Position numbers and translations under genes: made by a program
Source of the DNA: Erwinia pyri
GTDB taxonomy: Bacteria > Pseudomonadota > Gammaproteobacteria > Enterobacterales > Enterobacteriaceae
NCBI RefSeq assembly: GCF_030758455.1
Contig: NZ_CP132353.1
Location: forward strand, 992,001 to 1,056,000
Direction: 5' to 3'
DNA: 64,000 nt
The notes under the pieces: model-generated
Seen by the model: only the letters and a program-made list of their open reading frames with translations
Told to the model about the DNA's origin: nothing
The model's database searches: none
Shown: positions 21,306 to 31,544 of the stretch, piece after piece
How the letters are laid out: every line of letters begins with the position of its first letter
Position numbering within the stretch: the first letter of the stretch is position 1

Positions 21306-22448
21306 ATGAGCACAGGAAGCCCAGTATTCAAGTTATGCCGAATTGCGGCTGTTTCACTTGTTGGTTTTTGGTTGGCTGGCTGTTCCAGCGATAACACACA
21401 GGCTCCTATCAGCTCCGTTGGCGGAGGCAACAGCGGCGGTATGCTAAGCGGCGCTTCTGCCAGTGCCAGCAACAGCGAAGCCGGCGGCAACGGCGGCTAT
21501 ACCGCCCCTCCTGCTTCTATCTCGGCAAACTCCAGCGGTGTGATCAGTGCGCCGCAGAACATTTCTGCCTCCTCAAACGCGGCTTCTGCGCCAGCAAATG
21601 AGAACGTGGTGACCCAGGATGGCCATATTGTCTATAACCGCTCGTATGGGAATATTCCTAAAGGTAGCTACAGCGGAGAGACATATACCGTTAAACGAGG
21701 CGATACGTTGTTCTATATTGCCTGGATTACCGGCAATGATTTCCGTGATTTAGCCCAGCGAAATAATGTCTCCGCGCCTTACAGTCTCAACGTGGGCCAG
21801 CAGTTGCAGGTTAGTAACAGCTCCGGTGGCACCCTGACCGGTGGCAATGCCATCACCGCTGCCGATGCCAATGCTGGCGGTGTAGCGGTTCAACCCTCTA
21901 CGCCACAAATCAAAGGCGGAGCGGTTGCACAGCAGCCTGTTATTACGTATTCTGAGGATTCAGGTAAACCAAGTGAAGGCAAAATGTTACCTTCATCCGG
22001 TACAAATACTGTTGCAACGACAACAGCACCGGTTACTGCCCCGACCGTCAGCAGCACAACTAACAGCACTACCCCCGTGGGTAACTGGCGTTGGCCGACA
22101 GACGGTAAGATTATCGATAACTTCTCTGCTTCCGAAGGCGGCAATAAAGGGATCGATATCGCGGGATCGCGAGGACAGCCTGTTATCTCAACCGCCTCAG
22201 GGCGAGTGGTATATGCAGGGAATGCGCTTCGCGGTTACGGTAATTTGATTATCATCAAACATAATGATGACTACCTGAGTGCATACGCCCATAACGATAC
22301 GATGCTGGTCCGCGAGCAGCAAGAAGTGAAAGCGGGTCAGAAGATTGCAACCATGGGTAGTACCGGCACAAGTTCGGTTAGATTGCATTTTGAAATTCGT
22401 TACAAGGGGAAATCCGTAAACCCGCTGCGTTATTTACCGCAGCGATAA
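21306..22448 (+). CDS. nlpD: Murein hydrolase activator NlpD
   Basis: A 380-residue outer-membrane lipoprotein with lipobox LAGC (Cys26), a long Ser/Ala/Gly linker, a LysM domain ([19 protein letters not shown]) and a C-terminal M23-like LytM domain ([14 protein letters not shown]... [19 protein letters not shown]). The first metal His is replaced (NKGID), as expected for an activator of AmiC rather than an active peptidase. In enterics the main rpoS promoter lies inside nlpD; the same is expected here. Confidence 0.96.
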   Translation: MSTGSPVFKLCRIAAVSLVGFWLAGCSSDNTQAPISSVGGGNSGGMLSGASASASNSEAGGNGGYTAPPASISANSSGVISAPQNISASSNAASAPANENVVTQDGHIVYNRSYGNIPKGSYSGETYTVKRGDTLFYIAWITGNDFRDLAQRNNVSAPYSLNVGQQLQVSNSSGGTLTGGNAITAADANAGGVAVQPSTPQIKGGAVAQQPVITYSEDSGKPSEGKMLPSSGTNTVATTTAPVTAPTVSSTTNSTTPVGNWRWPTDGKIIDNFSASEGGNKGIDIAGSRGQPVISTASGRVVYAGNALRGYGNLIIIKHNDDYLSAYAHNDTMLVREQQEVKAGQKIATMGSTGTSSVRLHFEIRYKGKSVNPLRYLPQR

Positions 22449-22498
22449 TCCGGCAGAACCTTGGTGTTCTGCCCTTGGATCACGGGTAGGAGCCGCTT

Positions 22499-23491
22499 AT
22501 GAGCCAGAATACGCTGAAAGTTAATGAGTTACATGAAGATGCGGAATTCGACGAAAACGGAGCTGAAGTTTTTGATGAGAAGGCTCTTGTCGGAAATGAA
22601 CCTGCTGATAACGAAATAGCTGAAGATGAGCTGTTGTCACAAGGCGCTACGCAACGAGTATTGGACGCGACGCAGCTCTACCTGGGAGAGATCGGTTATT
22701 CTCCTCTGTTGACGGCTGAAGAAGAAGTTTTCTTTGCTCGCCGGGCTCTGCGTGGTGATGTTCCCTCTCGTCGCCGCATGATTGAAAGTAACTTACGACT
22801 GGTAGTGAAGATTGCCCGCCGTTACAGCAATCGTGGTCTTGCTTTGCTGGACCTGATTGAAGAAGGTAACCTGGGGTTAATCCGCGCGGTAGAGAAGTTT
22901 GATCCTGAAAGAGGATTCCGCTTCTCTACTTACGCTACCTGGTGGATTCGTCAGACGATTGAACGGGCTATCATGAATCAAACCCGTACTATTCGCCTGC
23001 CAATCCATATCGTTAAAGAGCTGAACGTCTATCTGCGTACCGCTCGTGAACTGACCCACAAGTTAGATCACGAACCAAGCGCAGAAGAAATTGCCGAGCA
23101 GCTTGATAAACCTGTTGATGATGTCAGCCGCATGCTGCGCCTCAACGAACGCATTACATCAGTCGACACGCCACTAGGCGGTGATTCTGAAAAAGCGCTG
23201 CTGGACATCCTGGCCGATGAGAAAGAGAACGGTCCGGAAGATACCACCCAGGACGATGACATGAAGCAGAGCATCGTTAAATGGTTGTTCGAACTGAACG
23301 CCAAACAGCGCGAAGTGCTGGCACGTCGTTTCGGCCTGTTAGGCTATGAAGCGGCCACGTTGGAAGATGTGGGTCGCGAAATTGGTCTGACCCGTGAACG
23401 TGTTCGCCAGATTCAGGTTGAAGGTCTGCGTCGTCTGCGTGAAATTCTGCAGGCGCAGGGATTGAATATTGAAGCCTTGTTCCGCGAATAA
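22499..23491 (+). CDS. rpoS: RNA polymerase sigma factor RpoS (sigma-38)
   Basis: The 330-residue stationary-phase and general-stress sigma factor. Region 1.2 is [17 protein letters not shown]; region 2 is [43 protein letters not shown]; region 4 is [30 protein letters not shown]. The length equals E. coli RpoS. A GGAG RBS precedes the ATG and a strong terminator follows. Confidence 0.98.
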   Translation: MSQNTLKVNELHEDAEFDENGAEVFDEKALVGNEPADNEIAEDELLSQGATQRVLDATQLYLGEIGYSPLLTAEEEVFFARRALRGDVPSRRRMIESNLRLVVKIARRYSNRGLALLDLIEEGNLGLIRAVEKFDPERGFRFSTYATWWIRQTIERAIMNQTRTIRLPIHIVKELNVYLRTARELTHKLDHEPSAEEIAEQLDKPVDDVSRMLRLNERITSVDTPLGGDSEKALLDILADEKENGPEDTTQDDDMKQSIVKWLFELNAKQREVLARRFGLLGYEAATLEDVGREIGLTRERVRQIQVEGLRRLREILQAQGLNIEALFRE

Positions 23492-23518
23492 GCACAGGCA
23501 CTTTAAGATGTAAATGCG

Positions 23519-23548
23519 AAAAGCGGTGGTGAAAACCACCGCTTTTTT
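23519..23548 (+). terminator. Rho-independent terminator of rpoS
   Basis: An 11-bp perfect stem (AAAAGCGGTGG / CCACCGCTTTT) runs into six T. Its A-rich 5' side means it may also stop transcription from the convergent HrpK-like gene. Confidence 0.93.
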
Positions 23549-23566
23549 ATTGCCTGACTCTTCTGC

Positions 23567-24880
23567 TCAGACGGTCTCTTTTACCTTATCCTTCACATCT
23601 GACTTTGCATCCTGCATCACGTAGGTGTTGCTTACCGCACCTTTGTAAGCGCTTAACAGCATCTGAATCGGGTTAAGCCGGCCTTTACCCAATCCTTCCA
23701 CCACGCCTTTCAGCGCATCAAAGGCCGTTTTCGCCGCACCGACAACACCGCCTTTGAGCACTTCCCACGGATTAGTACTTTCCGATCTGCCCATGCCGGT
23801 CAGGAAATTACTCAGGCCCGGAATAAAGGCGAGCGCACGTCCCACCTTCAGACAAAGGCCCTGAAAACCGCTCTTGTTGGTGCCGTTCAGGTTTACCATC
23901 TCATCCTTGGTCTGCGTCAGTCTTCCGTCTTTAGGGAACATTTTGTCCAGACCCTGTTCCGCCACATCCTTGACGATAGCCGCTTCGGTACCGTGACGGG
24001 CGTCGCCGCTTTTGGTCAGCCCCTCTATTTTCCCGTTAGTACTGATATCACCGCGATCGCCGCCTTCACGGTTATCCAGCGCTTTGACGTTATTCAGGAA
24101 ATAGGACATGTTCTTGGCCGCCAGCGCCCGGCTTTTCTCATCCGGGTTGTTGGCGGTCCAGTCACCAAACTGCTTCTTGAGATCTTCCTGCTTGATATCT
24201 TTCTGATTGCCCAGGTTCTTCAACACCGGGTTGTCATTGATGATTTCATCGGCTGAACGGTTGTCGCCATCCATGTTTTTAAACAGGGTGTCGGTGGAGG
24301 GCGGGACGCTGGTATCTTTTTCATCCGTGGGCATCGCCGGGCCGGTACTTTCACTGCCGGTCGTAGCCGCCCCGGTGGCAGAGGTTTCGCCAATAGTGGA
24401 GAGGAGATCTTTGAGCTGCGTCATCATCGCGGTCAGCTGGGCATCTGAAGAGGTGCTGTTAGCCGCAGGCTGCTGTCCCTGTTGACTCTGCTGGCTCTCT
24501 TTGAGGAACTTCATCAGGCTGTCGAGCAGCATCTGTAGCTGCGACATCTGATTGCTGCTCTCTGTGGTAGCGGGCGAGTTTTCTGCACCAGACTGAGACT
24601 GCTGTTGCGCCAGTTCATCCTTGAGCTTTTTAAGCTCGTCCTGACCTTGTTTGATCAGCGAATCGAGCAGGGTTTTATAATCGGAGAGCAGCGATGAGGC
24701 AGAAGATTTCTCACTGGTGGTACCGGAGGTGCCGCCATACTGCAAAGGGGTCGATTTTCCGGAAGCCGGACCAAAACCTGTTTCACCGTTTTTGCCCTCC
24801 TGTTTCAGGGTGAAGCGTGATGCCAGCATACCGTCTGGCGCTTGATTCATCATCCCACCGGGGTTTACTCTCATATTCAT
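23567..24880 (-). CDS. HrpK/NolX-like type III translocator or helper, HrpL regulon
   Basis: The 437-residue product starts MNMRVNPGGMM at 24880, six bases after GGAG. The first 230 residues are hydrophilic, Gln/Ser/Thr-rich and contain coiled coils (LIKQGQDELKKLKDELAQQQ). The C-terminal half holds SRALAAKNMSYFLNNVKALDNREGG-type sequence followed by DISTNGKIEGLTKSGD, similar to the domain of HrpK / HopB1 and NolX / HrpF proteins, plus hydrophobic stretches near FIPGLSNFLTGMG and GGVVGAAKTAFDALKGVVEGLG. Those relatives help pass effectors through host membranes. A hrp box 83 bases upstream supports membership of the Hrp regulon. There is a single Cys. The assignment to HrpK versus another helper is by motif memory and is moderate. 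Confidence 0.66.
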   Translation of the reverse strand: MNMRVNPGGMMNQAPDGMLASRFTLKQEGKNGETGFGPASGKSTPLQYGGTSGTTSEKSSASSLLSDYKTLLDSLIKQGQDELKKLKDELAQQQSQSGAENSPATTESSNQMSQLQMLLDSLMKFLKESQQSQQGQQPAANSTSSDAQLTAMMTQLKDLLSTIGETSATGAATTGSESTGPAMPTDEKDTSVPPSTDTLFKNMDGDNRSADEIINDNPVLKNLGNQKDIKQEDLKKQFGDWTANNPDEKSRALAAKNMSYFLNNVKALDNREGGDRGDISTNGKIEGLTKSGDARHGTEAAIVKDVAEQGLDKMFPKDGRLTQTKDEMVNLNGTNKSGFQGLCLKVGRALAFIPGLSNFLTGMGRSESTNPWEVLKGGVVGAAKTAFDALKGVVEGLGKGRLNPIQMLLSAYKGAVSNTYVMQDAKSDVKDKVKETV

Positions 24881-24962
24881 GACAATCTCCACTGGACCAG
24901 GTTAAAGAACATCAACGAAACATCTGGTTGCGAAGTGCTACCAAACGTTTCATCTCAGTCGT

Positions 24963-24990
24963 TACGTGGTTAAGGGGAGAGGATAGTTCC
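24963..24990 (-). promoter_or_regulatory. hrp box (HrpL-dependent promoter)
   Basis: The minus strand reads GGAACT-N15-CCACGTA, matching GGAACY-N15/16-CCACNNA at all fixed positions when T is allowed at position six. It lies 83 bases before the HrpK-like start. Confidence 0.8.
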
Positions 24991-25048
24991 ATCGGCCAGG
25001 ACAAGGGAGAAAAGATCCCGGCGTATGCGTCGCACCCGCCAGGAGAAA

Positions 25049-25747
25049 TTAAGCCGTTATAACGGCCAGCAGATCGGCAGAACTGGCCACTGCGCCAAAC
25101 ACGCCGCCCTGCATTTTCACCATCTCCAGCGCAGCGGCGTGGTTAGCGGGATCGGTGGCGGCGCAGCAGTCGGCGACCAGTAAACATTCAAACCCACGGT
25201 CGTTTGCTTCCCGCATTGTGGTGTGCACACAGACATCGGTGGTGATGCCGGTAAGCAGCAGATTCTGGATCCCCTGCGTGCGCAGGATCAGTTCAAGATC
25301 GGTGGCGTAAAACGATCCTTTGCCCGGCTTATCGATCACAATTTCTCCTTCTGTTGGCTGTAGCTCTGGAACGATCTCCCAGCCCGGCTCGCCACGGATC
25401 AGGATCTTCCCGCACGGCCCGGGGTCGCCAATGCCCGCCCCTTTTTGTCGCGAACGCCAGCGCTTATTGGCTGGCAGGTCGGCTAAGTCGGGCCGGTGGC
25501 CTTCCCTGGTGTGAATGATGGTATAGCCCTTTGAGCGCATGGCGTGCAGGAGTTCACGGAGCGGGGCGATGGGGGCACGCGTTAAGCTGATGTCATAGCC
25601 CATCGTCTCCACATATCCCCCTTTACCGCAAAAATCCGTCTGCATATCAATCACAATAAGCGCGGTATTCTCCGTGGAGAGTTGGCCATTCCAGGGCCAG
25701 CGATAGGGCGCGGCCGGGACAAAGCGTTCTTCCAGCAAGTTATTCAT
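25049..25747 (-). CDS. biuH: Biuret amidohydrolase (isochorismatase-like cysteine hydrolase)
   Basis: A 232-residue cysteine hydrolase that is very similar along its length to Rhizobium biuret hydrolase: [20 protein letters not shown] (catalytic Asp), [54 protein letters not shown] (Lys) and [19 protein letters not shown] (nucleophile Cys). BiuH converts biuret to allophanate and ammonia. The ATG at 25747 overlaps the permease stop (ATGA), so the two are coupled. An allophanate hydrolase would be needed to finish the pathway and is not in this window. A different ureide substrate is possible. Confidence 0.82.
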   Translation of the reverse strand: MNNLLEERFVPAAPYRWPWNGQLSTENTALIVIDMQTDFCGKGGYVETMGYDISLTRAPIAPLRELLHAMRSKGYTIIHTREGHRPDLADLPANKRWRSRQKGAGIGDPGPCGKILIRGEPGWEIVPELQPTEGEIVIDKPGKGSFYATDLELILRTQGIQNLLLTGITTDVCVHTTMREANDRGFECLLVADCCAATDPANHAAALEMVKMQGGVFGAVASSADLLAVITA

Positions 25748-27045
25748 GCTGCCACCCATTTTTTAGCCGTCTGTGACTGAATAACGCCATAGGCGATGCC
25801 GCCCGCCAGCATGCCAATCAGCGCTTCTCCGGCATCCGGGAACCAGATATGCGCGATGCTGGCACACAGGGTGCCGAAGGCCCAGCTAATAAAAGCGCTG
25901 GTGCGATAAGCGCGTTCAGGCCGCGAGCTGACGATATGGCCCATTATCAGCAGGTCAACAATCATCACAGCCCCAATCGGCGGGACGGCGACGCCCAGCA
26001 GGCTGAGCCAGTTCAGGAAATAGCTCCAGACGCCAGCCACCGCTAACAGCCCGCCCGTCAGCCCCAGGATCACCGTCCATAAACGCATTTTGCTCTTAAA
26101 CAGATGGCTGTAGCCAACCGCGCCGTTATAGAGACAGTGCGTACAAACGGATCCCAGATTGATAAAGACAAACAGCAGCGCCAGCAGATTAAGCAGCGCA
26201 TTGTGTCCGGTCAGCAGATGCAGGAAATCGCCGCCGTTTTGCGCCGGATTGATGCCAGCACCGGCAGAGACGATCGCCACGCCGGAGAGCAGTGAAACGA
26301 CGTTCGCGACCGGGAAGGCTGAGAAGGTGGCTACCACCGCAGATTTCCCCTGTCGGGACCAGCGCGTGAAATCCGCCGTCATGGTGCCAGAGTCAGCAAA
26401 ACCAGCGATCACCATGGTCATGGCGATGCCGATGCTGATACCGCCGTGCGTGCCCTGATAAGCTGAAATCTGGCTGAGATCGCTCTGCTGCGCCACAAAA
26501 TAGAGCGCCACCAGGCCGAGGATCACGAACATCGGGGCGGCAATCATGCCAATGATGGAGAGCGCACGCACACCGAGGAAGGTGATGCCGGTATAAAGCA
26601 CCGTCGCCAGCACAATGACCCACGTGGTATTCCAGCCGAATGTGGCGTTAACAATGGTGCCGGTCAGGCCTGTCTGAAAGGCATACCAGCCGATCACCAC
26701 GGTAGAGAGAAACGCAGAGGCAATGATATAGCCGCGGTTACCGAAAGTTTTCCGCGCCTGCATAGCAAAGTTCAGCCCGGTATTTCCGGCCAGATAGCTT
26801 AGTGCGCCGACGTAAGCAAACAGCACCAGATTGCCCGCCAGAATAGCCAGGATTGAGCGCCAGAATCCCAGGTTATAGGCGATGATGCCGCCGAAAACGG
26901 CGTTGGTCAGGATCATCGGGAAACCAAACCAGACGGCGGAGACCGAGCGGGTGGAATGACGATGCGAAAGCGGCACCGCCTCATTTTCAAACTCCTGCTC
27001 TAACCCCGGCGGGGTTTCCGAAAGCAGCGATCTTTTCTGGCTCAT
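25744..27045 (-). CDS. NCS1 family permease (CodB-like)
   Basis: A 433-residue, 12-segment membrane transporter of the nucleobase:cation symporter-1 family. The N-terminal cytoplasmic tail ends [21 protein letters not shown], the typical first helix, and [17 protein letters not shown] is the conserved loop of the cytosine/hydantoin branch. Relatives carry cytosine, uracil, allantoin or hydantoins. Placed between an amidase and a biuret hydrolase, it probably imports the ureide or amide substrate of this operon. Confidence 0.85.
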   Translation of the reverse strand: MSQKRSLLSETPPGLEQEFENEAVPLSHRHSTRSVSAVWFGFPMILTNAVFGGIIAYNLGFWRSILAILAGNLVLFAYVGALSYLAGNTGLNFAMQARKTFGNRGYIIASAFLSTVVIGWYAFQTGLTGTIVNATFGWNTTWVIVLATVLYTGITFLGVRALSIIGMIAAPMFVILGLVALYFVAQQSDLSQISAYQGTHGGISIGIAMTMVIAGFADSGTMTADFTRWSRQGKSAVVATFSAFPVANVVSLLSGVAIVSAGAGINPAQNGGDFLHLLTGHNALLNLLALLFVFINLGSVCTHCLYNGAVGYSHLFKSKMRLWTVILGLTGGLLAVAGVWSYFLNWLSLLGVAVPPIGAVMIVDLLIMGHIVSSRPERAYRTSAFISWAFGTLCASIAHIWFPDAGEALIGMLAGGIAYGVIQSQTAKKWVAA

Positions 27046-27075
27046 AATGTTTTTCCGGTAGCGGTGAGTAAAGGG

Positions 27076-28518
27076 TTAGCGGGAGAGGATTGGCGGCAAC
27101 CGGTGCTGCCAGCCGCACACTTTTTCGAACGCAGCGCTGGCGCGCAGTACCAGAGCGTCATCCAGATGGCGGCCAACAATTTGCAGGCCCACAGGCAGGC
27201 CGTCTGCGGTAAATCCGGCAGGAATGGAAGCCGCAGGCTGGCCGGTCAGATTGATCGGGAACACAAACGCCAGCCATTCGGCGGGAGTAACTTTGCGTCC
27301 TTCGATAGTCTCCGGACCTTCGATATCAACAGGGAAGGGCGGCGTAGCGAGCGTTGGGGTCAGCAGCAGATCGTAGCGCTGCATAAAGCGCCACATCTTA
27401 TTGGTGACCGCTTTGCGCTGCCTGTTGGCGTCAGTGAACATTTCGGCGGTCCACTCTTTTTTCAGCATCGCGACCAGATGGGGTGACATGCGCTCGCCGT
27501 AGCTTTCCATCAGCTTACGCATGCTGGTGAGATCGGTTTCCTGCGCCACCAGGGCTGCAAAGGTCTCCTGAGGATCGCTGAAGCCGGGATGCGCCTCTTC
27601 CACCACGCAGCCCAGCTCTTGTTCAAATACGCGTACCGCCTTGCCGACGATTTCGCGCACTTCAGGGTCAACTGCCGCATAACCCCAGTCTGCGCTGTAG
27701 GCAATACGCAGCCCCTTCAGGCTGCCTTTTGCGGCGTGGAGCCAGTCAATATCGCTGGTGGGAATCGAGTGGCGATCGCGCGGATCGGGGCCTGCAATCA
27801 CTGACAGCATCAGCGCCGCATCCGCAACGGTGCGCGTCATCGGGCCGATATGTTCAAGGGATTCCCAGCTTGAAAGACCGGGATAGCGTTCATCGCGGCA
27901 ACCCGGATAGAGCGGCACGCGCCCCATCGAGGCTTTCATGCCAAACAGGCCGCTGTGCGCGGCGGGGATGCGGACAGAGCCGCCGCCGTCGCTCCCCAGC
28001 GCCAGCGGGCAGATCCTGGCAGCCAGTGCAGCAGCAGAACCGGCACTGGAGCCGCCCGGCGTTAGCGCCGTATTCCACGGGTTGCGGGTAGTCGGGAAAA
28101 CCGGGTTATGTCCGGTGCCGCTGTAGCCAAACTCCGGCGCGTTGGTCTTCCCAAGTACGATCGCCCCCGCCGCCTTCAGCCGCTCGACGGTGATGTCATC
28201 TTCGTCAGGAATGAAATTTTCATATATCCAGGAGCCTGAGACGGTTTTAATCCCTGCCGTTGCAATCAGATCTTTAATGGCGACCGGCACGCCAGCCAGC
28301 GGGCCGGCATCGTCGCCCTGCATGATCTTTCGCTCAATCTCCCGTGCCTGCTGCATCGCCAGGTCGGGCACCGGCGTACAAAAAGCGTGAAGCTCGGGTT
28401 CCAGTAGATCCATGCGCTGCAAAGACGCCCGGGTTACCTCTACCGGTGAAAGCGATTTATTGCGGATCAGAGCCGCCAGTGAAACGGCGTCAAGATCCAG
28501 GATCTCCTGATTATTCAA
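27076..28518 (-). CDS. Amidase signature family hydrolase
   Basis: A 480-residue amidase with the Ser-cisSer-Lys triad: Lys in VPVAIKDLIATAG and the serines in TPGGSSAGSAAALAAR with DGGGSVRIPA. Family members include the AtzE and allophanate-hydrolase-like enzymes and general amidases. It is the first gene of the operon (30 bases before the permease), so the set amidase - permease - BiuH reads as a nitrogen-scavenging pathway for a cyclic or linear ureide. The exact substrate cannot be assigned. Confidence 0.84.
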   Translation of the reverse strand: MNNQEILDLDAVSLAALIRNKSLSPVEVTRASLQRMDLLEPELHAFCTPVPDLAMQQAREIERKIMQGDDAGPLAGVPVAIKDLIATAGIKTVSGSWIYENFIPDEDDITVERLKAAGAIVLGKTNAPEFGYSGTGHNPVFPTTRNPWNTALTPGGSSAGSAAALAARICPLALGSDGGGSVRIPAAHSGLFGMKASMGRVPLYPGCRDERYPGLSSWESLEHIGPMTRTVADAALMLSVIAGPDPRDRHSIPTSDIDWLHAAKGSLKGLRIAYSADWGYAAVDPEVREIVGKAVRVFEQELGCVVEEAHPGFSDPQETFAALVAQETDLTSMRKLMESYGERMSPHLVAMLKKEWTAEMFTDANRQRKAVTNKMWRFMQRYDLLLTPTLATPPFPVDIEGPETIEGRKVTPAEWLAFVFPINLTGQPAASIPAGFTADGLPVGLQIVGRHLDDALVLRASAAFEKVCGWQHRLPPILSR

Positions 28519-28643
28519 ACCATTTTCCTCTCTGTAAGCGTGCCTGATGCGGGCTGACTATTGCTAGCTTTCAGATAGCAATGCATATTGCAGGCCAGAA
28601 TTGAGACGGCAGGCTTAAAAAAACCGTCCAGCCACTAACAGGT

Positions 28644-28651
28644 TGTATACA
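28644..28651 (-). promoter_or_regulatory. Candidate operator upstream of amidase operon
   Basis: A TGTATACA palindrome in the context TTGTATACATGTTGG resembles GntR-family operators. A second inverted repeat, ATTGCTA-N9-TAGCAAT, lies at 28560-28582, closer to the gene. No regulator gene is adjacent. The rest of 28519-28780 shows nothing else recognised. Confidence 0.4.
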
Positions 28652-28783
28652 TGTTGGTATTCGTAACGTCAGAGTAAGAAGAGCAGGGTGGAGTGGGGGA
28701 TAAGTTCAGGGATGATGCATGGAATTGACTCGCCATCACGCGGGAGATTCACCGTTAAAGTGCAGGTGCCTGGATATTGGTGC

Positions 28784-28818
28784 AAAAAAAACGGCGGCCC
28801 TCAGGGCCGCCGTTTTTT
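28784..28818 (-). terminator. Rho-independent terminator of mutS
   Basis: A 13-bp GC-rich stem (AAAACGGCGGCCC / GGGCCGCCGTTTT) is flanked by eight A on one side and six T on the other, so it can work in both directions. It lies 20 bases past the mutS stop. Confidence 0.93.
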
Positions 28819-28836
28819 AGCTGTCTGGATTTCTCG

Positions 28837-31398
28837 CTACAGCATCGTTTTCAGGCGATAGATCCACTCAAGCGCCTGCCGTGGAGAGAGCGAATCGGCA
28901 TCCAGCGCCTCAAGCGCCTCCACGGCGGGGGAGGTCTCCTCTACCAGCAGCGGCAGCTGTGGGCCATCGGCGGAAGTACTGGCCGCACTGCCTGACAGCG
29001 TCTCCAGCTCTTTAAGCTTCTGCCGCGCCCGTTTGATCACCTCTTTTGGGACGCCTGCCAGCGCCGCCACGGCCAGACCGTAACTTTTGCTCGCCGCGCC
29101 ATCCTGTACGCTGTGCATAAAGGCGATGGTGTCGCCGTGCTCAATGGCATCCAGGTGAACGTTGACCACACCCTCCATCTTCTCCGGCAGCGTGGTCAGC
29201 TCAAAGTAGTGGGTAGCAAACAGCGTCATCGCTTTAATGCGGTTCGCCAGGCTCTCGGCACAGGCCCAGGCCAGCGACAGACCGTCATAGGTTGAGGTAC
29301 CACGCCCGATTTCATCCATCAGCACCAGGCTCTGTTCGGTAGCGTTGTGCAGGATATTGGCCGTTTCGGTCATCTCTACCATAAACGTTGAGCGGCCCGA
29401 GGCGAGATCGTCCGCCGCACCCACGCGGGTGAAAATGCGGTCAATCGGCCCCAGCGTCGCCTGTTCAGCCGGCACATAGCTGCCGATGTAGGCCAGCAGC
29501 GTGATCAGCGCGGCCTGACGCATATAGGTGCTCTTGCCGCCCATGTTGGGCCCGGTGATCACCAGCATCCGGCGCTGCGGGGAAAGCGACAGCGGATTGG
29601 CGATAAACGGCTCTTTCAACACCTGCTCCACAACCGGATGGCGTCCGCCGACCAGTTTGATGCCGGGCTTATCGGTCAGCGTCGGGCAGGTGTAGTTCAG
29701 CGTCCAGGCGCGCTCGGCCAGGTTAACCAGCACGTCCAGCTCAGCCAGTGCGGCAGCGCTGAGCTGCAGCGCTTCCAGATGCGGCAGCAGCAGGTCAAAC
29801 AGCTGCTCATAGAGCATTTTTTCCAGCGCCAGCGCTTTCCCTTTGGAGGTGAGAACTTTGTCTTCGTACTCTTTCAGTTCGGGAATGATATAGCGCTCGA
29901 CGTTTTTCAGCGTCTGCCGACGGACGTAGTTGATGGGCACGCGGTGGCTCTGCCCGCGACTCACCTGAATATAGTAACCATGCACCGCATTGAAGCCGAC
30001 TTTTAAGGTATCCAGCCCCAGCTTTTCACGCTCGCGGATCTCAAGCTGGTCAAGATAATCGGTAGCGCCGTCCGCTAATGCACGCCATTCGTCCAGCTCC
30101 TCGTGATAGCCAGGGGCGATGACGCCACCATCACGAACCAGTACCGGAGGCGCATCGATGATCGCTTTTTCAAGCAGCTCGCGCAGTTCGTCAAACTGTC
30201 CCATCTGCTTACGCAGCGTTTGCAGATGGGGCGTAGCGATATCAGCCAGCAGCGCATCCAGCGGCGGAAGCTGCTGGAACGCATGACGCATGCGGGCCAG
30301 ATCGCGCGGACGGGCGGTTCTCAGCGCCAGACGGGCAAGAATACGTTCCAGATCGCCAACCTGACGAAGCAGCGGCGAGACCTCCGCAGTGAAATCCTGC
30401 AGCGCGCCAATACTCTGCTGACGGTTTTCCAGCGTTTTGATATCACGCACCGGCATATGCAGCCAGCGCTTCAGCATGCGGCTGCCCATTGGCGTGACGG
30501 TTTTATCCAGCACGGAGGCCAGCGTGTTTTCCATCCCGCCGGCCAGATTCTGGGTGATCTCCAGATTACGGCGGGTAGCCGCATCCATAATGATGCCATC
30601 CTGCTGGCGATCCATGGTCAGCGAACGGATATGGGGCAGGGAAGTGCGCTGCGTATCCTTGACATATTGCAGCAGACAGCCCGCCGCCCGCAGCGCATGA
30701 TGCGCCTGCTCAACGCCAAAACCAGAGAGATCGCGGGTGCCAAACTGCATATTCAGCTGCTGGCGCGCGGTCTCCACCTCAAATTCCCACAGCGGGCGCC
30801 GACGCAGCCCACGCCGGTTTTCAATCAGCGACATCGCGGCGAAATCTTCGGAGTAGAGCAGTTCCGCCGGGTTGGAGCGGGTCAGCTCCGCCGCCATCGT
30901 CTCCAGATCGGTCGGTTCTGCCAGGCGAAAACGACCGGAACTGATATCCAGCGTGGCGAAGCCAAAGCCGCGCGGCCCCTGCCAGATAGCGGCCAGCAGG
31001 TTATCCTGACGCTCCTGCAGCAGCGCTTCATCGCTGATGGTGCCTGGCGTGACAATGCGCACCACTTTGCGCTCCACCGGCCCCTTGCTCAGCGCCGGGT
31101 CGCCAATCTGCTCACAGATAGCCACCGACTCACCCAGCTGAACCAGCTTCGCCAGGTAATTCTCCACGGCATGATAGGGCACGCCAGCCATCGGAATCGG
31201 CTCACCGGCCGATGCGCCACGTTTGGTCAGCGAGATATCCAGCAGCTGCGAGGCTCGTTTGGCATCGTCAAAGAACAGCTCGTAGAAATCCCCCATGCGG
31301 TAAAACAGCAGAATGTCCGGATGTTCCGCCTTCAGGCGAAGGTACTGCTGCATCATGGGGGTGTGAGTGGAAAAATCCTTGTCTATAGACTCTTTCAT
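28837..31398 (-). CDS. mutS: DNA mismatch repair protein MutS with element-supplied 5' end
   Basis: An 853-residue mismatch-recognition ATPase. The mismatch-binding Phe-x-Glu is in RMGDFYELF, Walker A is [15 protein letters not shown], Walker B is [16 protein letters not shown], and the C-terminal tetramerisation tail [15 protein letters not shown] is complete. From HTPMMQQY onward it aligns with E. coli MutS without gaps of note. The first 11 residues ([11 protein letters not shown]) do not belong to the host gene: the native start lies at 51767, beyond the integrated element. ATG 31398 (CGAG upstream) and TTG 31437 (GGGG upstream) are both possible starts; the TTG would add 13 residues. Transcription must now start inside the element. 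Confidence 0.95.
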   Translation of the reverse strand: MKESIDKDFSTHTPMMQQYLRLKAEHPDILLFYRMGDFYELFFDDAKRASQLLDISLTKRGASAGEPIPMAGVPYHAVENYLAKLVQLGESVAICEQIGDPALSKGPVERKVVRIVTPGTISDEALLQERQDNLLAAIWQGPRGFGFATLDISSGRFRLAEPTDLETMAAELTRSNPAELLYSEDFAAMSLIENRRGLRRRPLWEFEVETARQQLNMQFGTRDLSGFGVEQAHHALRAAGCLLQYVKDTQRTSLPHIRSLTMDRQQDGIIMDAATRRNLEITQNLAGGMENTLASVLDKTVTPMGSRMLKRWLHMPVRDIKTLENRQQSIGALQDFTAEVSPLLRQVGDLERILARLALRTARPRDLARMRHAFQQLPPLDALLADIATPHLQTLRKQMGQFDELRELLEKAIIDAPPVLVRDGGVIAPGYHEELDEWRALADGATDYLDQLEIREREKLGLDTLKVGFNAVHGYYIQVSRGQSHRVPINYVRRQTLKNVERYIIPELKEYEDKVLTSKGKALALEKMLYEQLFDLLLPHLEALQLSAAALAELDVLVNLAERAWTLNYTCPTLTDKPGIKLVGGRHPVVEQVLKEPFIANPLSLSPQRRMLVITGPNMGGKSTYMRQAALITLLAYIGSYVPAEQATLGPIDRIFTRVGAADDLASGRSTFMVEMTETANILHNATEQSLVLMDEIGRGTSTYDGLSLAWACAESLANRIKAMTLFATHYFELTTLPEKMEGVVNVHLDAIEHGDTIAFMHSVQDGAASKSYGLAVAALAGVPKEVIKRARQKLKELETLSGSAASTSADGPQLPLLVEETSPAVEALEALDADSLSPRQALEWIYRLKTML
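31340..31365. repeat. attL: 26-bp direct repeat in mutS codons
   Basis: Identical over 26 bp to 51709-51734 and in the same orientation. The plus strand reads AGGTACTGCTGCATCATGGG and then GGTGTG. Its complement encodes HTPMMQQY of MutS. Identity stops abruptly at both ends. Confidence 0.92.
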
Positions 31399-31544
31399 AT
31401 TGAATTCACTCGTTTTTATGGTTTTATAAGTACTCAAGTGGCCCCATTTGAAACCCTGATAAACCTATCTAAATTCGAAAATTTGTAGGCCAAGAGTATC
31501 CTAGATACTATCCAAAATACTCCTTGGAACTTTGGTATACATGA

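Noticed and set aside
28837..31437. mutS as a gene inactivated by the insertion
   Set aside because: The frame is intact from HTPMMQQY to the C-terminus and has a new start in the element, so replacement of the 5' end is the better description.
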